From Vreelandella andesensis (GTDB taxonomy: Bacteria > Pseudomonadota > Gammaproteobacteria > Pseudomonadales > Halomonadaceae): a stretch of 64,000 nt of DNA. Below are positions 37,205 through 47,171 of the stretch, one piece after another. The stretch covers positions 124,001 through 188,000 of the forward strand of contig NZ_RZHG01000008.1 in the NCBI RefSeq assembly GCF_003989795.1, in the 5' to 3' direction. Positions within the stretch are counted from its first letter, which is position 1; every line of letters begins with the position of its first letter. The notes under the pieces are model-generated. The model saw nothing but the letters and a program-made list of their open reading frames with translations. It did no database searches and was not told the origin of the DNA. The position numbers and the translations under genes were made by a program.

Positions 37205-37507
37205 CCACTCAGCGTTTAGGGCGTTTAATACGCCCTAACCATCGCCAAAATCGCTTCAATATCACTGTATTCATATGGCTGAGTTTACGTCACCGAATTT
37301 ATATAACTGGGGAACCACTACGGCGGCTTGTGCCCGAAGCGCACTAGAACGACCAATTTCAACGCCGCTATGTAACACACCTTTCGCAACGGGCCGGTCT
37401 CTCAACAGCGAGTACAGTGCCTGACATTTTGGCATCTTTCGCAAGCAGACAAGCGCACTAATTTCCGCTAGGGTAGCGCCTCACGCTGCCAAACGAAGTC
37501 GTCTTAC
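37205..37507. other. Intergenic region between ridA and glsA
   Basis: 303 bp without a gene. The inverted repeat TTAGGGCG (37216-37223) / CGCCCTAA (37231-37238) 12 bp after the ridA stop lacks a T-run. The rest shows no clear motif and should include the glsA promoter. Confidence 0.5.
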
Positions 37508-38428
37508 ATGCAAGAGTTACTCAATAAGATTGCTGCCGAGATTGCCCTGGAAACCGAGCGGGGCAAAGTAGCCGACTATATTCCTCAGCTGGCCCATGTG
37601 GACCCCAGTCAATTTGCTATCAGTTTGTCTACGGTAGACGGTCAGCGCTTCTCCGCTGGCTGCGCCACTACGCCGTTCTCGATCCAGAGTATTTCCAAAG
37701 TTTTCACCCTAACCATTGCGCTGGGCAAATGGGGCGATGGATTGTGGTCACGGGTTGGGCGAGAGCCTTCTGGCGACCCGTTCAACTCTATCGTGCAGCT
37801 TGAGCATGAAAGCGGTAAACCACGTAACCCCTTTATCAATGCCGGGGCAATTGCGATTGTCGATGCCATCATGATGGGTCACGAGCCGAAAGAGACGCTG
37901 GCGGAAATTCTTAGTTTTGTGCGTTACATTGCTGACGATAATAATATCTGTTTTGACCATCAGGTAGCGGCTTCCGAAATGCAGCACAAAGATCGCAACG
38001 CATCGCTGGCACATTTCATGAAAGCCTTCGGCCGCCTGCGCCATGATGTCGATAAAGTGCTGGGCACTTACTTCCACCAATGCGCTATTGCCATGAGCTG
38101 CGACCAGCTGGCTCACGCTGGGTTGTTTCTGGCCTCCGATGGTGTCAATCAACCGAGCGATTTACGCGTGGTATCACCTCAGCGCGCCCGCCGAATCAAC
38201 TCGTTGATGATGATGTGTGGCCACTATGACGCGTCGGGAGAGTTCGCTTTCCGCGTTGGTTTACCGGGCAAAAGTGGCGTTGGCGGCGGCATTCTGGCTG
38301 TTGCACCCGGCCGCGGTTCGCTGGCAGTGTGGTCGCCGGGGCTGGATCATTATGGCAATAGCCTGCTCGGCACGCGTGCGCTGGAAATGTTTGTCCAAGA
38401 CACTGGTTGGTCGGTATTTGGACACTAG
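37508..38428 (+). CDS. glsA: Glutaminase
   Basis: Hydrolyses L-glutamine to glutamate and ammonia. It has a serine-dependent beta-lactamase-like fold. The SxxK-type nucleophile region is in [16 protein letters not shown] (about 58-73), followed by NAGAI and [15 protein letters not shown]. The length of 306 aa is normal for YbaS/YneH-type enzymes. In a halophile it could also tune compatible-solute or glutamate pools, which is inference. It converges with the alkyltransferase gene, with only 4 bp between stops. Confidence 0.95.
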   Translation: MQELLNKIAAEIALETERGKVADYIPQLAHVDPSQFAISLSTVDGQRFSAGCATTPFSIQSISKVFTLTIALGKWGDGLWSRVGREPSGDPFNSIVQLEHESGKPRNPFINAGAIAIVDAIMMGHEPKETLAEILSFVRYIADDNNICFDHQVAASEMQHKDRNASLAHFMKAFGRLRHDVDKVLGTYFHQCAIAMSCDQLAHAGLFLASDGVNQPSDLRVVSPQRARRINSLMMMCGHYDASGEFAFRVGLPGKSGVGGGILAVAPGRGSLAVWSPGLDHYGNSLLGTRALEMFVQDTGWSVFGH

Positions 38429-38432
38429 TTCA

Positions 38433-39296
38433 TTACTCTGACGCAAGCAAAGGAGAATGCTGGGCGGCTTCCCACGCCTGTACCTGCTGTTTGGTTTTAA
38501 TGCCCCAGCGATAGCCGCCCAGCGCCCCGCTTTGTTGAATTACCCGGTGGCAGGGAATCCACATTGCAATGGGGTTAGCCCCTACGGCATTACCCACCGC
38601 GCGCGATGATTTCGGCGTGCCAAGTGCCTGAGCAATCTGCGAGTAGCTCGCCAACTGGCCTTCAGGAATAGTGAGCAGCGCGCGCCATACGGCAATCTGG
38701 AAATTAGTACCGCTCACGTGAAGCGACAGCGCAGCAGGCGCCGCGATAGAAGCAGGCGTCTCAGCAGGTTTCGTGAACAGAGCCTTTACCGCGTAACGGG
38801 TGGCGTCAGGGCGATGGCAGAGCGTACTGCGAGGCCACTGTTTCGTTAGCTCCGCCAGCAGTGCTTCCTGGCGGACAGACGCCACAAAGGCCATTCGGCA
38901 AATTCCCCTTGGCGTCATCGCCACTAACATCTCGCCAAAAGGCGTGGGATGCACGCCGTAGGCAATCTCAACGCCTTCTCCTTGGCGCTTAAACTCGCCC
39001 GGTGTCACCGCTTCTAACTGCACAAAGTGATCATAAAGCCGCGAACCACCACTAAGCCCTAGCGCGTGCACAGTGTTGGTGAGGCTTTCCGATGAGGCAA
39101 TCAACTGTTTGCCACGTTCTAAGGTGAGCGCCTGTAAAAAACGCTTGGGGCTGATGCCCGCAAAACGACAAAATAGCCGCTGAAAATGGTAAGCGCTCAA
39201 ATGCACTTGGGCCGCCACTGTTTCCAAGCTTGGCTGGTTGGCGGCATTGGCCGTCATATAGGCCATCGCTTTTTCGATACGGGCATAGTCATTCAT
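38433..39296 (-). CDS. AraC-HTH / O6-methylguanine-DNA methyltransferase (short Ada)
   Basis: A 287-aa bifunctional-looking protein. Residues 5-95 form an AraC-type double HTH (SLETVAAQVHLSAYHFQRLFCRFAGISPKRFLQ). The C-terminal alkyltransferase has the acceptor Cys in PCHRVI followed by GGYRWG. It lacks the Ada N-terminal zinc/methylphosphotriester domain with the Cys that triggers regulation, so it may repair O6-alkylguanine without the usual sensing. The frame is open to 39377, but ATG 39296 begins MNDYARIEKAMAYM and is preferred. Confidence 0.92.
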   Translation of the reverse strand: MNDYARIEKAMAYMTANAANQPSLETVAAQVHLSAYHFQRLFCRFAGISPKRFLQALTLERGKQLIASSESLTNTVHALGLSGGSRLYDHFVQLEAVTPGEFKRQGEGVEIAYGVHPTPFGEMLVAMTPRGICRMAFVASVRQEALLAELTKQWPRSTLCHRPDATRYAVKALFTKPAETPASIAAPAALSLHVSGTNFQIAVWRALLTIPEGQLASYSQIAQALGTPKSSRAVGNAVGANPIAMWIPCHRVIQQSGALGGYRWGIKTKQQVQAWEAAQHSPLLASE

Positions 39297-39620
39297 GCGG
39301 ATGTTCTCACCGGAGCAAAATAAGGAAAAGCATAGAGCCGAAACATAAGGCTCAGAACACAGAACAAGCTTAACCACCCCATGTCACTAGGCCTACCCGA
39401 ATCTTGCGCAATATTATGGCACCGCAATTTTGTTTAATAAGTGTTATCCAAATACATAGCGAATAGCCTGATTACTTGGCCTACGCTGGACAAGTAGTGC
39501 GTTGGAAAACTAGCGCGCTGGACAGTAACACAGTACGTGCACAGCATGAGCCGCCAGAAACGCGCTATATAAATTAGATTGCATAGGAATTCGCAACGCC
39601 ATTAACGTCAGGAGGACTCC

Positions 39621-40439
39621 ATGGCCAATCGTATGAGAAACACCGATCATCGTGATGCGATTACCCTTTTCGCTCGTATGGGCTACGCTTCTCGCGGCAT
39701 CGTTTATGTATTAATAGGTGGGCTCGCGGCCCTCGCAGCCTTTGGGCAGGGTGGCCAAACGGAAGGCAGCCGCGGCGCATTAGAAAGAGTACTTACCGCC
39801 CCCTTCGGTAAAAGTATGCTAGGCCTCATTGCCGTTGGTTTGGTCGGCTACGCTATGTGGCGCACGATCCAAGCCGTTAAAGACACTGACCACCACGGTA
39901 ATGGAGGCAAAGGTTTAACGATCCGTGCGGGCTTATTGGCGAGTGCCATTACGCATATTCTCCTGGCATTTTTTGCCGCCACACTTATCTTCCAATTCGC
40001 AGGCTCTTCAGGAGGCTCCGGCGGCGGCTCGAAGGGTGTGGCAAGCTGGTTAATGCAGCAACCTTTCGGGCGCTGGTTAGTTGGTGGGGTTGGCTTAACC
40101 TTGATTAGTGTCGGTATCGCCCACGCAATCAAAGGCTATAAATCCAAATTCGACAAGCACTTCTCGATGCCAATACAAACTCAACGATGGGCCTATCCCA
40201 TCTGTCGTTTCGGCTTAGTGATTCGAGGCCTCGTCTTCGCCATCGTGGGTAGCTTTTTTATCATCGCCGCTTACCAAATCAACCCCAATGAAGCAGGTGG
40301 CATGAGAGAAGTGTTCAGCACGCTGCGAAGCCAGCCCTTTGGTCAATGGCTGCTTGCCTTTGTCGCCCTGGGGCTCTTCGCATTTGGCCTCTACAGCCTA
40401 CTTGCAGCCGTTTATCGCCGCATTAATACCGAAATGTAG
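39621..40439 (+). CDS. DUF1206 integral membrane protein
   Basis: A 272-aa membrane protein with three repeated pairs of helices, each starting with a motif such as FARMGYASRGIVYVLIGGLA, ITHILLAFFA and CRFGLVIRGLVFAIVGSFF. This triplicated architecture is the mark of DUF1206. Function is unknown. AGGAGG precedes the ATG. The next gene follows 10 bp later, so the two are likely co-transcribed. Confidence 0.88.
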   Translation: MANRMRNTDHRDAITLFARMGYASRGIVYVLIGGLAALAAFGQGGQTEGSRGALERVLTAPFGKSMLGLIAVGLVGYAMWRTIQAVKDTDHHGNGGKGLTIRAGLLASAITHILLAFFAATLIFQFAGSSGGSGGGSKGVASWLMQQPFGRWLVGGVGLTLISVGIAHAIKGYKSKFDKHFSMPIQTQRWAYPICRFGLVIRGLVFAIVGSFFIIAAYQINPNEAGGMREVFSTLRSQPFGQWLLAFVALGLFAFGLYSLLAAVYRRINTEM

Positions 40440-40449
40440 AGACCATAAA

Positions 40450-41049
40450 ATGCTTTCAAAAACGCGGACTAAACAGTGGCTCGAGCGTCTTAACGGCTCG
40501 AAAAACATGTTGTGGCTACTCGGCTCCCTATCTTTTTTAGAGACCATTATTTTGCCAATCCCCATTGAGCTCGTGCTGATACCGCTCATGGCGATTAACA
40601 AACAGCGCATTTGGGCTATCGCCACCGCGACAACTCTAGGCTGCTTAGTCGCCTCCATTTTAGGCTATGCGGTCGGCATGGTGCTGTATCAATCCATAGG
40701 TACGTGGTTTATTGAATTTATGGGGATGGAGCAGAGCTATCAGGCATTTCAGCACTTCTTTAACCGGTACGGCTTTGCCGCAATTCTGGCCATTGGCATT
40801 TTGCCGATTCCATTTCAGGTCGCGATGATTACGGCGGGCCTTTCTGGCTACCCCATTCTACTCTTCGCTCTGGCGGCGGTTATTGCCCGCGGGCTGCGCT
40901 ATTTTGGCCTTGCCTGGCTGGTGCACCGATTTGGCAACCGAGTAGAAACGATGTGGAAGCGCCATGCGCTTAAAACCAGTCTGGCGCTGGGCAGCGTGGT
41001 ACTACTCTTAGTGCTAGGGATGCAGGCATTGGCGGGATTAGTAATCTAG
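40450..41049 (+). CDS. YqaA/DedA-related (VTT) membrane protein
   Basis: A 199-aa VTT-domain protein with about four or five helices. LLGSLSFLETIILPIPIELVLIPLMA and RYGFAAILAIGILPIPFQVAMITAGLSG are the characteristic re-entrant segments. Likely a lipid or ion transporter/scramblase relative; the substrate is unknown. The frame is open from 40339 inside the previous gene, but ATG 40450 begins the normal N-terminus. Confidence 0.87.
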   Translation: MLSKTRTKQWLERLNGSKNMLWLLGSLSFLETIILPIPIELVLIPLMAINKQRIWAIATATTLGCLVASILGYAVGMVLYQSIGTWFIEFMGMEQSYQAFQHFFNRYGFAAILAIGILPIPFQVAMITAGLSGYPILLFALAAVIARGLRYFGLAWLVHRFGNRVETMWKRHALKTSLALGSVVLLLVLGMQALAGLVI

Positions 41050-41088
41050 CGTTAAGCACTTAATCGTGAGTTAGCACGAGATTAGAGG

Positions 41089-41119
41089 CTGCTAGCAACG
41101 TAACGTTCGCCGCTAGCAG
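41089..41119. terminator. Convergent hairpin between VTT gene and slipin
   Basis: Perfect inverted repeat CTGCTAGC (41089-41096) / GCTAGCAG (41112-41119), 15-nt loop, between convergent stops. There is no T-run, so termination strength is doubtful. Confidence 0.45.
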
Positions 41120-41133
41120 TGAGGCATTAGCCG

Positions 41134-41922
41134 TTAGTGATCATCTTGCTGTGGGGTAGGTGCTGAGGCTTTATGCTTGGTCTTCATGTCCCTAAACGCT
41201 TCCATAATATCCATGGGTAACGGGAAGAAAATAGTCGAGGCGTTTTTGTTACTCATATCGCTCATGGTTTGCAGGTAGCGTAGCTGCAGAGCCGCCGAGT
41301 TTTCCTTCATCACATTGGCTGCTTCAACTAATTTCCTTGATGCCTGAAGCTCCCCTTCCGCATGGATGACCTTAGCGCGACGTTCACGTTCAGCTTCCGC
41401 TTGACGGGCAATGGCCCGAATCATGCTCTCGTCTAGATCAACGTGTTTGATCTCTACGTTCGCGACTTTAATTCCCCATGCTTCGGTCTGGGTGTCGATG
41501 ATCCCTTGAATATCATCGTTAAGTTTATCCCTTTCAGAAAGCATCTCATCAAGATCATGCTTACCCAGCACTGAGCGAAGGGTTGTTTGCGCCAGCTGAC
41601 TGGTGGCCTGAGTGAAGTTTTCCACTTGAATAATCGCTTTTTCAGGGTCTACGACACGGAAGTAAAGCACTGCATTCACTTTCACCGTCACGTTATCCCG
41701 AGAAATAACGTCCTGCTCTGGCACATCCATGGTAATAACGCGCAAATCGACAACTTCCATCTTTTGAACGCCAGGAATAATGATCACCAATCCTGGCCCT
41801 TTCACCGTTTGGAACCGCCCAAGGAAAAACACTACCCCGCGTTTATACTCCGGCAAAATACGAATAGAGGCAGCGAATAGCAACACTACCAACACAACGG
41901 GAACCAAGTAAGAAAGCATCAT
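41134..41922 (-). CDS. Slipin (stomatin/SPFH family)
   Basis: A 262-aa membrane-associated SPFH protein. It has one N-terminal helix (3-22), then an SPFH/PHB domain ([43 protein letters not shown]) and a coiled-coil ([31 protein letters not shown]). Bacterial slipins are encoded next to NfeD proteases, as here. The pair is thought to organise membrane microdomains and proteolysis of the slipin C-terminus. Confidence 0.94.
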   Translation of the reverse strand: MMLSYLVPVVLVVLLFAASIRILPEYKRGVVFFLGRFQTVKGPGLVIIIPGVQKMEVVDLRVITMDVPEQDVISRDNVTVKVNAVLYFRVVDPEKAIIQVENFTQATSQLAQTTLRSVLGKHDLDEMLSERDKLNDDIQGIIDTQTEAWGIKVANVEIKHVDLDESMIRAIARQAEAERERRAKVIHAEGELQASRKLVEAANVMKENSAALQLRYLQTMSDMSNKNASTIFFPLPMDIMEAFRDMKTKHKASAPTPQQDDH

Positions 41923-41951
41923 TGCACACCTCGTTTAGCCGTTAGTTTTGA

Positions 41952-43313
41952 TCAATTGGGCGCCACATGAACGGTTAGCCCATCAAGCCTTACCACCGTT
42001 AAAGTATCGCCTTGCTTGACGGGCACATCACACACCGCATTCCAGCGCTCGCCGTGCAGGCGCACGTGACCTTGGGTATGAAAATCATCTAAAGCCACCG
42101 CTTGCGCGCCAATCAATTGTTCTGCCCCACTGTGCACGGGCGCTCTTCTTAGGGTGGCAAACCGAGTGAGTGCCCATAGCATAAAACTTGCTGAAATTAG
42201 CGCTACACCGCCAATCAGGGGTAACGAGATGGCCAAGTATTCAGCGTCCATCAGCATCACCGAGCCAAGCACAAAAGCCACAATGCCCCCTACTCCCAAT
42301 ATGCCAAAACTGGGTAGCAGTGTTTCTCCCACCATTAACGCTAGCCCTACCACCACCAGTGCAAGCCCCGCGTAATTGATGGGCAGTACCTGGAAAGCGA
42401 AGAGCGCTAGTAGAAGCGAAATAACGCCGATAGTGCCGGGAAATAAGCTACCTGGACTTGAGAGTTCAAAAATCAGCCCGTAAAAGCCAACAATCATTAA
42501 AAAGTAGGCAATATTAGGATTGGTGATTAAGGACAGCAGCTGGGTACGCCAATCAGGATCAAAGCGCTCAAGCGTTAAGTTTTCCGTGGCTAATGTGACA
42601 TTGCCTCGCTCCATCACCACCGTTCTACCGTCCAACTGCGCTAATAAGTCATCAATGTCTCTAGCAACGACATCAATTACATTCTGCTCCAGTGCTTGAT
42701 TAGCGGTGAGATTGACCGCATCGCGTACCGCTTCTTCTGCCCAATCTGCATTACGTCCGTGGCGTTCAGCTAAGCCACGAATAAAGCTAACGGCATCCTC
42801 CAGTAATTTTCGCTCCATCGCGCTGCCCTCGCGCGCTGACTCTGAAGTGCCGTCTTCGCCCGCATCTTCCTCGCCACCAGTCAAACCAGAGCCACCCATT
42901 TGAACCGGCGTAGCTGAGCCTAAATGGGTTGACGGAGACATGGCCGCCACATGGCTGCCATACAGCAAATAAGTGCCTGCGCTCGCCGCTCGCGCGCCGC
43001 TGGGTGACACATACATAACCACGGGGGTGTCGGAATTGAGCATGGTTTGAATCATGTCTCGGGTTGTCTCAACCAGCCCGCCTGGCGTATCTAGCTCAAC
43101 GATAACGAGCTTGCTGTCTTGTTCTTGGGCACGACGGAGACCACGCTCAAAATAGTCTTTCGTTGCCGGGCCAATAGCGCCCTCAACGTTGAGTACCAGC
43201 GCTTTTCCATCACTATTTTGAGCCATCGCCTGCCACGCAAATGACAGCGTGGCCAGTGTGATGCCGACGAGAAGCATCCAAAGCCAATGCGATTTAAGAG
43301 AAAAGGCATGCAT
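41952..43313 (-). CDS. NfeD family membrane serine protease (ClpP-like)
   Basis: A 453-aa protein. After a signal/anchor helix (10-30) comes a ClpP/crotonase-like protease domain with a Ser-Lys dyad: Ser111 in GARAASAGTYLLYGS and Lys169 in MERKLLEDAVSF. It is followed by four to five membrane helices and a C-terminal OB-fold NfeD domain (ALDDFHTQGHVRLHGERWNAV). The archaeal homologue cleaves the slipin C-terminus. It is the first gene of the NfeD-slipin operon, 29 bp upstream of slipin. Confidence 0.94.
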   Translation of the reverse strand: MHAFSLKSHWLWMLLVGITLATLSFAWQAMAQNSDGKALVLNVEGAIGPATKDYFERGLRRAQEQDSKLVIVELDTPGGLVETTRDMIQTMLNSDTPVVMYVSPSGARAASAGTYLLYGSHVAAMSPSTHLGSATPVQMGGSGLTGGEEDAGEDGTSESAREGSAMERKLLEDAVSFIRGLAERHGRNADWAEEAVRDAVNLTANQALEQNVIDVVARDIDDLLAQLDGRTVVMERGNVTLATENLTLERFDPDWRTQLLSLITNPNIAYFLMIVGFYGLIFELSSPGSLFPGTIGVISLLLALFAFQVLPINYAGLALVVVGLALMVGETLLPSFGILGVGGIVAFVLGSVMLMDAEYLAISLPLIGGVALISASFMLWALTRFATLRRAPVHSGAEQLIGAQAVALDDFHTQGHVRLHGERWNAVCDVPVKQGDTLTVVRLDGLTVHVAPN

Positions 43314-43461
43314 AATAACTCCCCGCGCTTCGCGTCAATACCTATACAACAGCGACCCTTAGAACACCACTTAGTTTCACAAAACTTGTACATAATGTGC
43401 AAATTGAAAAGCGATGATTAATAGTAGAGTCTCTGTTTAACGTAGCATCCTGCAGGGATTT

Positions 43462-43869
43462 TTATTGAATATAATAACCACTAACGCGCCAAGTGCCGTT
43501 TTCAAGGTGGGGCGTGACAACTTCGATGACATTGGGCTTATTTTCAAAACGTGTTTGAAAGGTAAACTCTGCGTAATCTCTTTTTGGCGCGCCGGGCATA
43601 GACGTGTACTGCGACACTCGCACACGACGACGCGCTTGCGCTGCGCCAAGACCGCGGCGCGAAAGTGAAACAGTGCGTTCAAGCATGGCTATTGAAAGCG
43701 GCGTTTTAAGCAACGGCGACGCGGCTTCCCAGGCTTGCTGGTACTCACCACTATCAATCGACGCTAGCCACGACAGCGCCGCCGCCTCTGCCGCTTGAAC
43801 AGAAGCCTGAGCATGAGTCGTCAAGATAAGCAGTAACGTGGTAAGACAAAGGGCAAGTGTTTTGCGCAT
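43462..43869 (-). CDS. DUF4019 family secreted protein
   Basis: A 135-aa protein with a Sec signal peptide (LALCLTTLLLILTTHAQA) and a mature part matching DUF4019: AALSWLASIDSGEYQQAWEAAS...FKTPLSIAML-like, YAEFTFQTRFENK, and C-terminal W-R-V-SGYYIQ. Function unknown, periplasmic. ATG 43869 begins the signal peptide and is preferred over the frame from 43890. Confidence 0.82.
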   Translation of the reverse strand: MRKTLALCLTTLLLILTTHAQASVQAAEAAALSWLASIDSGEYQQAWEAASPLLKTPLSIAMLERTVSLSRRGLGAAQARRRVRVSQYTSMPGAPKRDYAEFTFQTRFENKPNVIEVVTPHLENGTWRVSGYYIQ

Positions 43870-44026
43870 GACATGCTCTTGTGGCGGCATTAAGATTACT
43901 TATGTTTAAGAGGTTATCGGAAGATGGCTCGATTTCTTTAGTCATGATTCTGTACCCGCTTCTAAAACCTTTCTCGCTCGTTTACTATGCGCCACCTCTT
44001 TTATTTGCTCTTACCCTTAGGCGACC

Positions 44027-44770
44027 ATGTCAGTCAACGCACTCTATACCGATCTTTCTGGCTATTACGATTTGATGTGTGTCGACATCGACTACCACGC
44101 CCAAAGCAACGCCATTCGTCGCCTGCACCAAATTTTTGGCAACAAAGGCAAACGCCACCTGGATTTGGCCTGTGGCACCGGCCCCCATGTGCGCCATTTC
44201 ATTGATGAGGGTTACATCAGTAGTGGGCTGGATATTAATCAACCAATGCTGGATATCGCCGCCACCCGCTGCCCAGAAGCGCACTTCTCGCTGCAAGATA
44301 TGAGCAGCTTTGAGGTTTGTGAACCGCTCGATTTAATCACTTGCTTCTTGTACTCCATTCACTACAACGATGGCCAAGAGAAGCTTAGTGCCTGCTTTGC
44401 CAGCGCCCACCGCGCGTTGAAAACAGGCGGCGTGTTCTATTTTAATGCTGTTGATAAAGACAAAATCGACAACGGCTTATTTGTTAAACATACCGCCAAG
44501 CAGGCAAACAATACCTTTACCTTTCGCTCTGGCTGGCATTACGGCGGGCACGGTGAAAGACAGTCACTCAGGCTGAGTATCGAAAAAACCAACGCGGAAA
44601 CGACGCAAGTTTGGAACGACGAACACCCCATGGTGGCAGTCAGCTTTAGCGAACTTATCGCCTTGCTAGTGCCCACCTTCGAGGTGCACGTGTTTGAGCA
44701 CGACTACGAAACAATCACTCCTTGGGACGCCCTATCAGGCAATGCGATTTTCGTGTGTGTAAAGCGCTAA
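44027..44770 (+). CDS. Class I SAM-dependent methyltransferase
   Basis: A 247-aa methyltransferase. Motif I is HLDLACGTGPHVRHF (about 42-56), followed by SGLDINQPMLDIAATRCPEAHFSLQDM and a motif-IV-like LITCFLYSIHYNDGQEKL. The C-terminal region is beta-rich. It could act on a small molecule; the acceptor is unknown. It is a single gene converging with yehS. Confidence 0.88.
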   Translation: MSVNALYTDLSGYYDLMCVDIDYHAQSNAIRRLHQIFGNKGKRHLDLACGTGPHVRHFIDEGYISSGLDINQPMLDIAATRCPEAHFSLQDMSSFEVCEPLDLITCFLYSIHYNDGQEKLSACFASAHRALKTGGVFYFNAVDKDKIDNGLFVKHTAKQANNTFTFRSGWHYGGHGERQSLRLSIEKTNAETTQVWNDEHPMVAVSFSELIALLVPTFEVHVFEHDYETITPWDALSGNAIFVCVKR

Positions 44771-44780
44771 TGTGGCAGGT

Positions 44781-45251
44781 TTAGCCGTTATCGCCAGGGC
44801 GCAGCTGGCGCTGAATGCCCATCAGGAAATTGCGTAGCATTTGATCTTTGCACTCACGGTAATTCTTATGGCTGGGCTTGCGGAAAAACGCGCTAAGCTC
44901 ATGGTGGCTTAACGGCAGCCCCACCTGCTCGAATACTTCTAACACGTCATCCGCTTTCATGTTTAAAGCGATACGCAGTTTCTGGAACACCATATTGTTG
45001 TTCAGCTGCGATTCTGGCGCAGGCTGCGGGCCTTCACGCTTACCTCGCTTAAAGCTGATAAAACCGTTCAAAAACGCAGCCAGCTCCCTGTTCTTCATCG
45101 TCACGAAGGCGTCGTCTTCGTCTTTTTTCAGCCACGCCGTCACCTGCGGCTGCGTAACGGGTATTTCTGCCAACGCGAAGATATCTACGATGGTGTTATC
45201 TTTTAAATCAAAGGTGTAGCGGATACGGCGAAAGATATCGTTATTGGTCAA
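44781..45251 (-). CDS. yehS: DUF1456 family protein (YehS-like)
   Basis: A 156-aa protein built of two homologous halves. Each half starts with a short NNDIFRRIRYTFDL / NNMVFQKLRIALNM motif and continues with an ALAEIP / VFEQVGLP segment, a lysine-rich AWLKKDEDDAFVTMKNRELAAFL or AFFRKPSHKNYRECKDQMLRNFL, then GIQRQLR or GFISFKRG. This internal duplication defines DUF1456. Function unknown. Confidence 0.9.
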   Translation of the reverse strand: MTNNDIFRRIRYTFDLKDNTIVDIFALAEIPVTQPQVTAWLKKDEDDAFVTMKNRELAAFLNGFISFKRGKREGPQPAPESQLNNNMVFQKLRIALNMKADDVLEVFEQVGLPLSHHELSAFFRKPSHKNYRECKDQMLRNFLMGIQRQLRPGDNG

Positions 45252-45261
45252 AATAGGGTTC

Positions 45262-45684
45262 CTAGTCGGTCTTTAGTGTTTCAAGCAGCTGATCAATTTC
45301 TGCCTTCAGTTCATTATCTTCAATGCCATAAGCGCTGGCTTTTGCCTGTTCCAAGCTTTGGATAGCGTTATCCGTTTGGCCCAGTTCCACCTGCAACATC
45401 GCCATGGAAAAACCAATGGATGACATATGATCTTTCGATTGCTTGGCAACGGCCTTATCTAGCGCTTTTTGATAGATTGGCAGCGCATCCTCTAATTCTT
45501 CGGTAAAGTCAGCCAGGGTTTCCCACTGCTCCGGGTGATCTTTATCGGTATTTTCATTATCGATGCAGATAGCATTCAGCTCGGCAAAGAGGGCGTCGAA
45601 AGTTTCTCTATCATCTTTAGCGGCGGCTTTCATCAGCTTCTCAGCCAGCTCATAAACCGCTTTGTATACCTTGGTGTTAATCAT
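45262..45684 (-). CDS. Small TPR-like protein
   Basis: A 140-aa acidic helical protein with TPR-like repeats: YKAVYELAEKLMKAAAKDD, ALPIYQKALDKAVAKQSKDH and AMLQVELGQTDNAIQSLEQAKA. No catalytic motif. It probably mediates protein contacts. ATG 45684 follows GAAGGG; the open frame starts at a TTG two codons earlier. It lies just upstream of yehS (10 bp) and is probably co-transcribed. Confidence 0.8.
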   Translation of the reverse strand: MINTKVYKAVYELAEKLMKAAAKDDRETFDALFAELNAICIDNENTDKDHPEQWETLADFTEELEDALPIYQKALDKAVAKQSKDHMSSIGFSMAMLQVELGQTDNAIQSLEQAKASAYGIEDNELKAEIDQLLETLKTD

Positions 45685-46064
45685 TACCAACGACCCTTCC
45701 CGTGCCTATCAGGCAAAAAATTGGATTCACGCGCTCGCAAAAAAAAGGATTATACATGAATGTACCACGTCGGCTTGATACGCCCGAAGTCTCCGCGGAT
45801 GTTGTTTGCAAGGGCTTTTTTCGGGTCCAGTACCACGCAAGCTTCGGGCAAGGGTTGTCGTTATCTTGGTCAGTTACACCACGCTGAAGCTCTCAATCCA
45901 CTGATTTTGTTATTTTTAATGTATAACAATCGCTGCGCACCCACTGCTAGCCGGAGATCCTCACACTTCCCGCAAATGGCTATGTATGCTCAACACAGCC
46001 CTTAAGATTATAATCACGGACTAAGTCAACCCGACTCTGCTATTGAACGCCAAGCCTCAGGCCT
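45685..46064. other. Intergenic region, nothing recognised
   Basis: 380 bp between divergent genes. Short open frames lack support. It must hold the promoters of the TPR-like gene and rlmF, but no clear motif or hairpin is visible. Confidence 0.4.
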
Positions 46065-47015
46065 ATGACTGTGAACAACCTCCATCGAAGTGAAAAAGAC
46101 CGAACCAAGCCTGTTCGCAAAGGCCTGCACCCAAAGAATCGACATAATCAAGGCTATGATTTCCCGGCGCTGGTAAAAAACCACCCAGCACTAGCCCCCC
46201 ATGTAAAAACGAACGCTTATGGCGAACTTTCCATCGATTTTGCAGACCCGTTGGCAGTAAAAACGCTCAACGCCGCGTTATTAAACCGCTACTACAACAT
46301 TGCCGACTGGGATATTCCAGAGGGCGCACTTTGTCCTCCCATCCCGGGCAGAGCCGACTATATCCATTACATGGCGGATTTAGTTGGGCTTGAACCTGGG
46401 CATGAAAAGCCCAACATCAAGCTGCTTGATATAGGGACGGGAGCCAATGGCATCTACCCGCTATTGGCCTGCCAAATTTACGGCTGGCAATGTGTCGGCA
46501 GTGACATTAACCTTCAGTCGCTTGAAAACATAGAAACGATTATCGCCAACAACCCCACGCTCAAAGATCGCTTCACGCTGCGCATGCAGCACGATAAAAA
46601 CCATATCTTTGAAGGCATTATTCAAGCGGGGGAGTTTTTTGACGTCAGCGTATGCAACCCACCCTTCCACGCCTCGCTCGATGAAGCACTTAAAGGTAGC
46701 CAGCGTAAACTCAATAATCTTGCGCGTAGTCGTGGTGAGCAAAAAGCAGACACCCAATCTCCCACGCTGAATTTTGGCGGGATGGGGGCAGAGCTTTGGT
46801 GTAAGGGGGGCGAACAGCTGTTTCTTAAAAAGCTAATAAGAGAAAGCCAAGTCTATTCAACTCAATGCCGCTGGTTTAGCAGCCTGGTTTCAAAAGCTGA
46901 CAATGTTAAGCCTGCCAAGAAACTGATTCGTAAGCTCGGCGCCGCTGATATAAGGGAAATAGAAATGAAGCAGGGAAATAAGGTCACGAGGATACTGGCC
47001 TGGACATTCATCTGA
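46065..47015 (+). CDS. rlmF: 23S rRNA m6A1618 methyltransferase RlmF
   Basis: Methylates adenine 1618 of 23S rRNA. It has a basic N-terminal region (RKGLHPKNRHNQGYDFPALV), SAM motif LLDIGTGANGIYPLLA (about 124-139), and the base-flipping NPPFHASLDEA (about 203). The length of 316 aa matches YbiN. The start MTVNNLHRSEKDR is plausible, though no strong ribosome site is visible. Confidence 0.95.
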   Translation: MTVNNLHRSEKDRTKPVRKGLHPKNRHNQGYDFPALVKNHPALAPHVKTNAYGELSIDFADPLAVKTLNAALLNRYYNIADWDIPEGALCPPIPGRADYIHYMADLVGLEPGHEKPNIKLLDIGTGANGIYPLLACQIYGWQCVGSDINLQSLENIETIIANNPTLKDRFTLRMQHDKNHIFEGIIQAGEFFDVSVCNPPFHASLDEALKGSQRKLNNLARSRGEQKADTQSPTLNFGGMGAELWCKGGEQLFLKKLIRESQVYSTQCRWFSSLVSKADNVKPAKKLIRKLGAADIREIEMKQGNKVTRILAWTFI

Positions 47016-47171
47016 GCGCGCCTAACACTGACGCATGATCATTCAACACCATATAGCTATACAGAGCTATGAAGCTGATTACACAATTCGAGCTACCAAC
47101 GGCTGATTTTACGCTATGCTGCATCACTTTTTATTTTCGACACACCTTACGACAATTTGTCAGAGCTACTA

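Noticed and set aside
37216..37238. Hairpin after ridA considered as a terminator
   Set aside because: No T-run follows on either strand, so it is only noted as an inverted repeat.
45760..46005. Short plus-strand frame in an intergenic region
   Set aside because: No ribosome binding site, no domain and unlikely composition.
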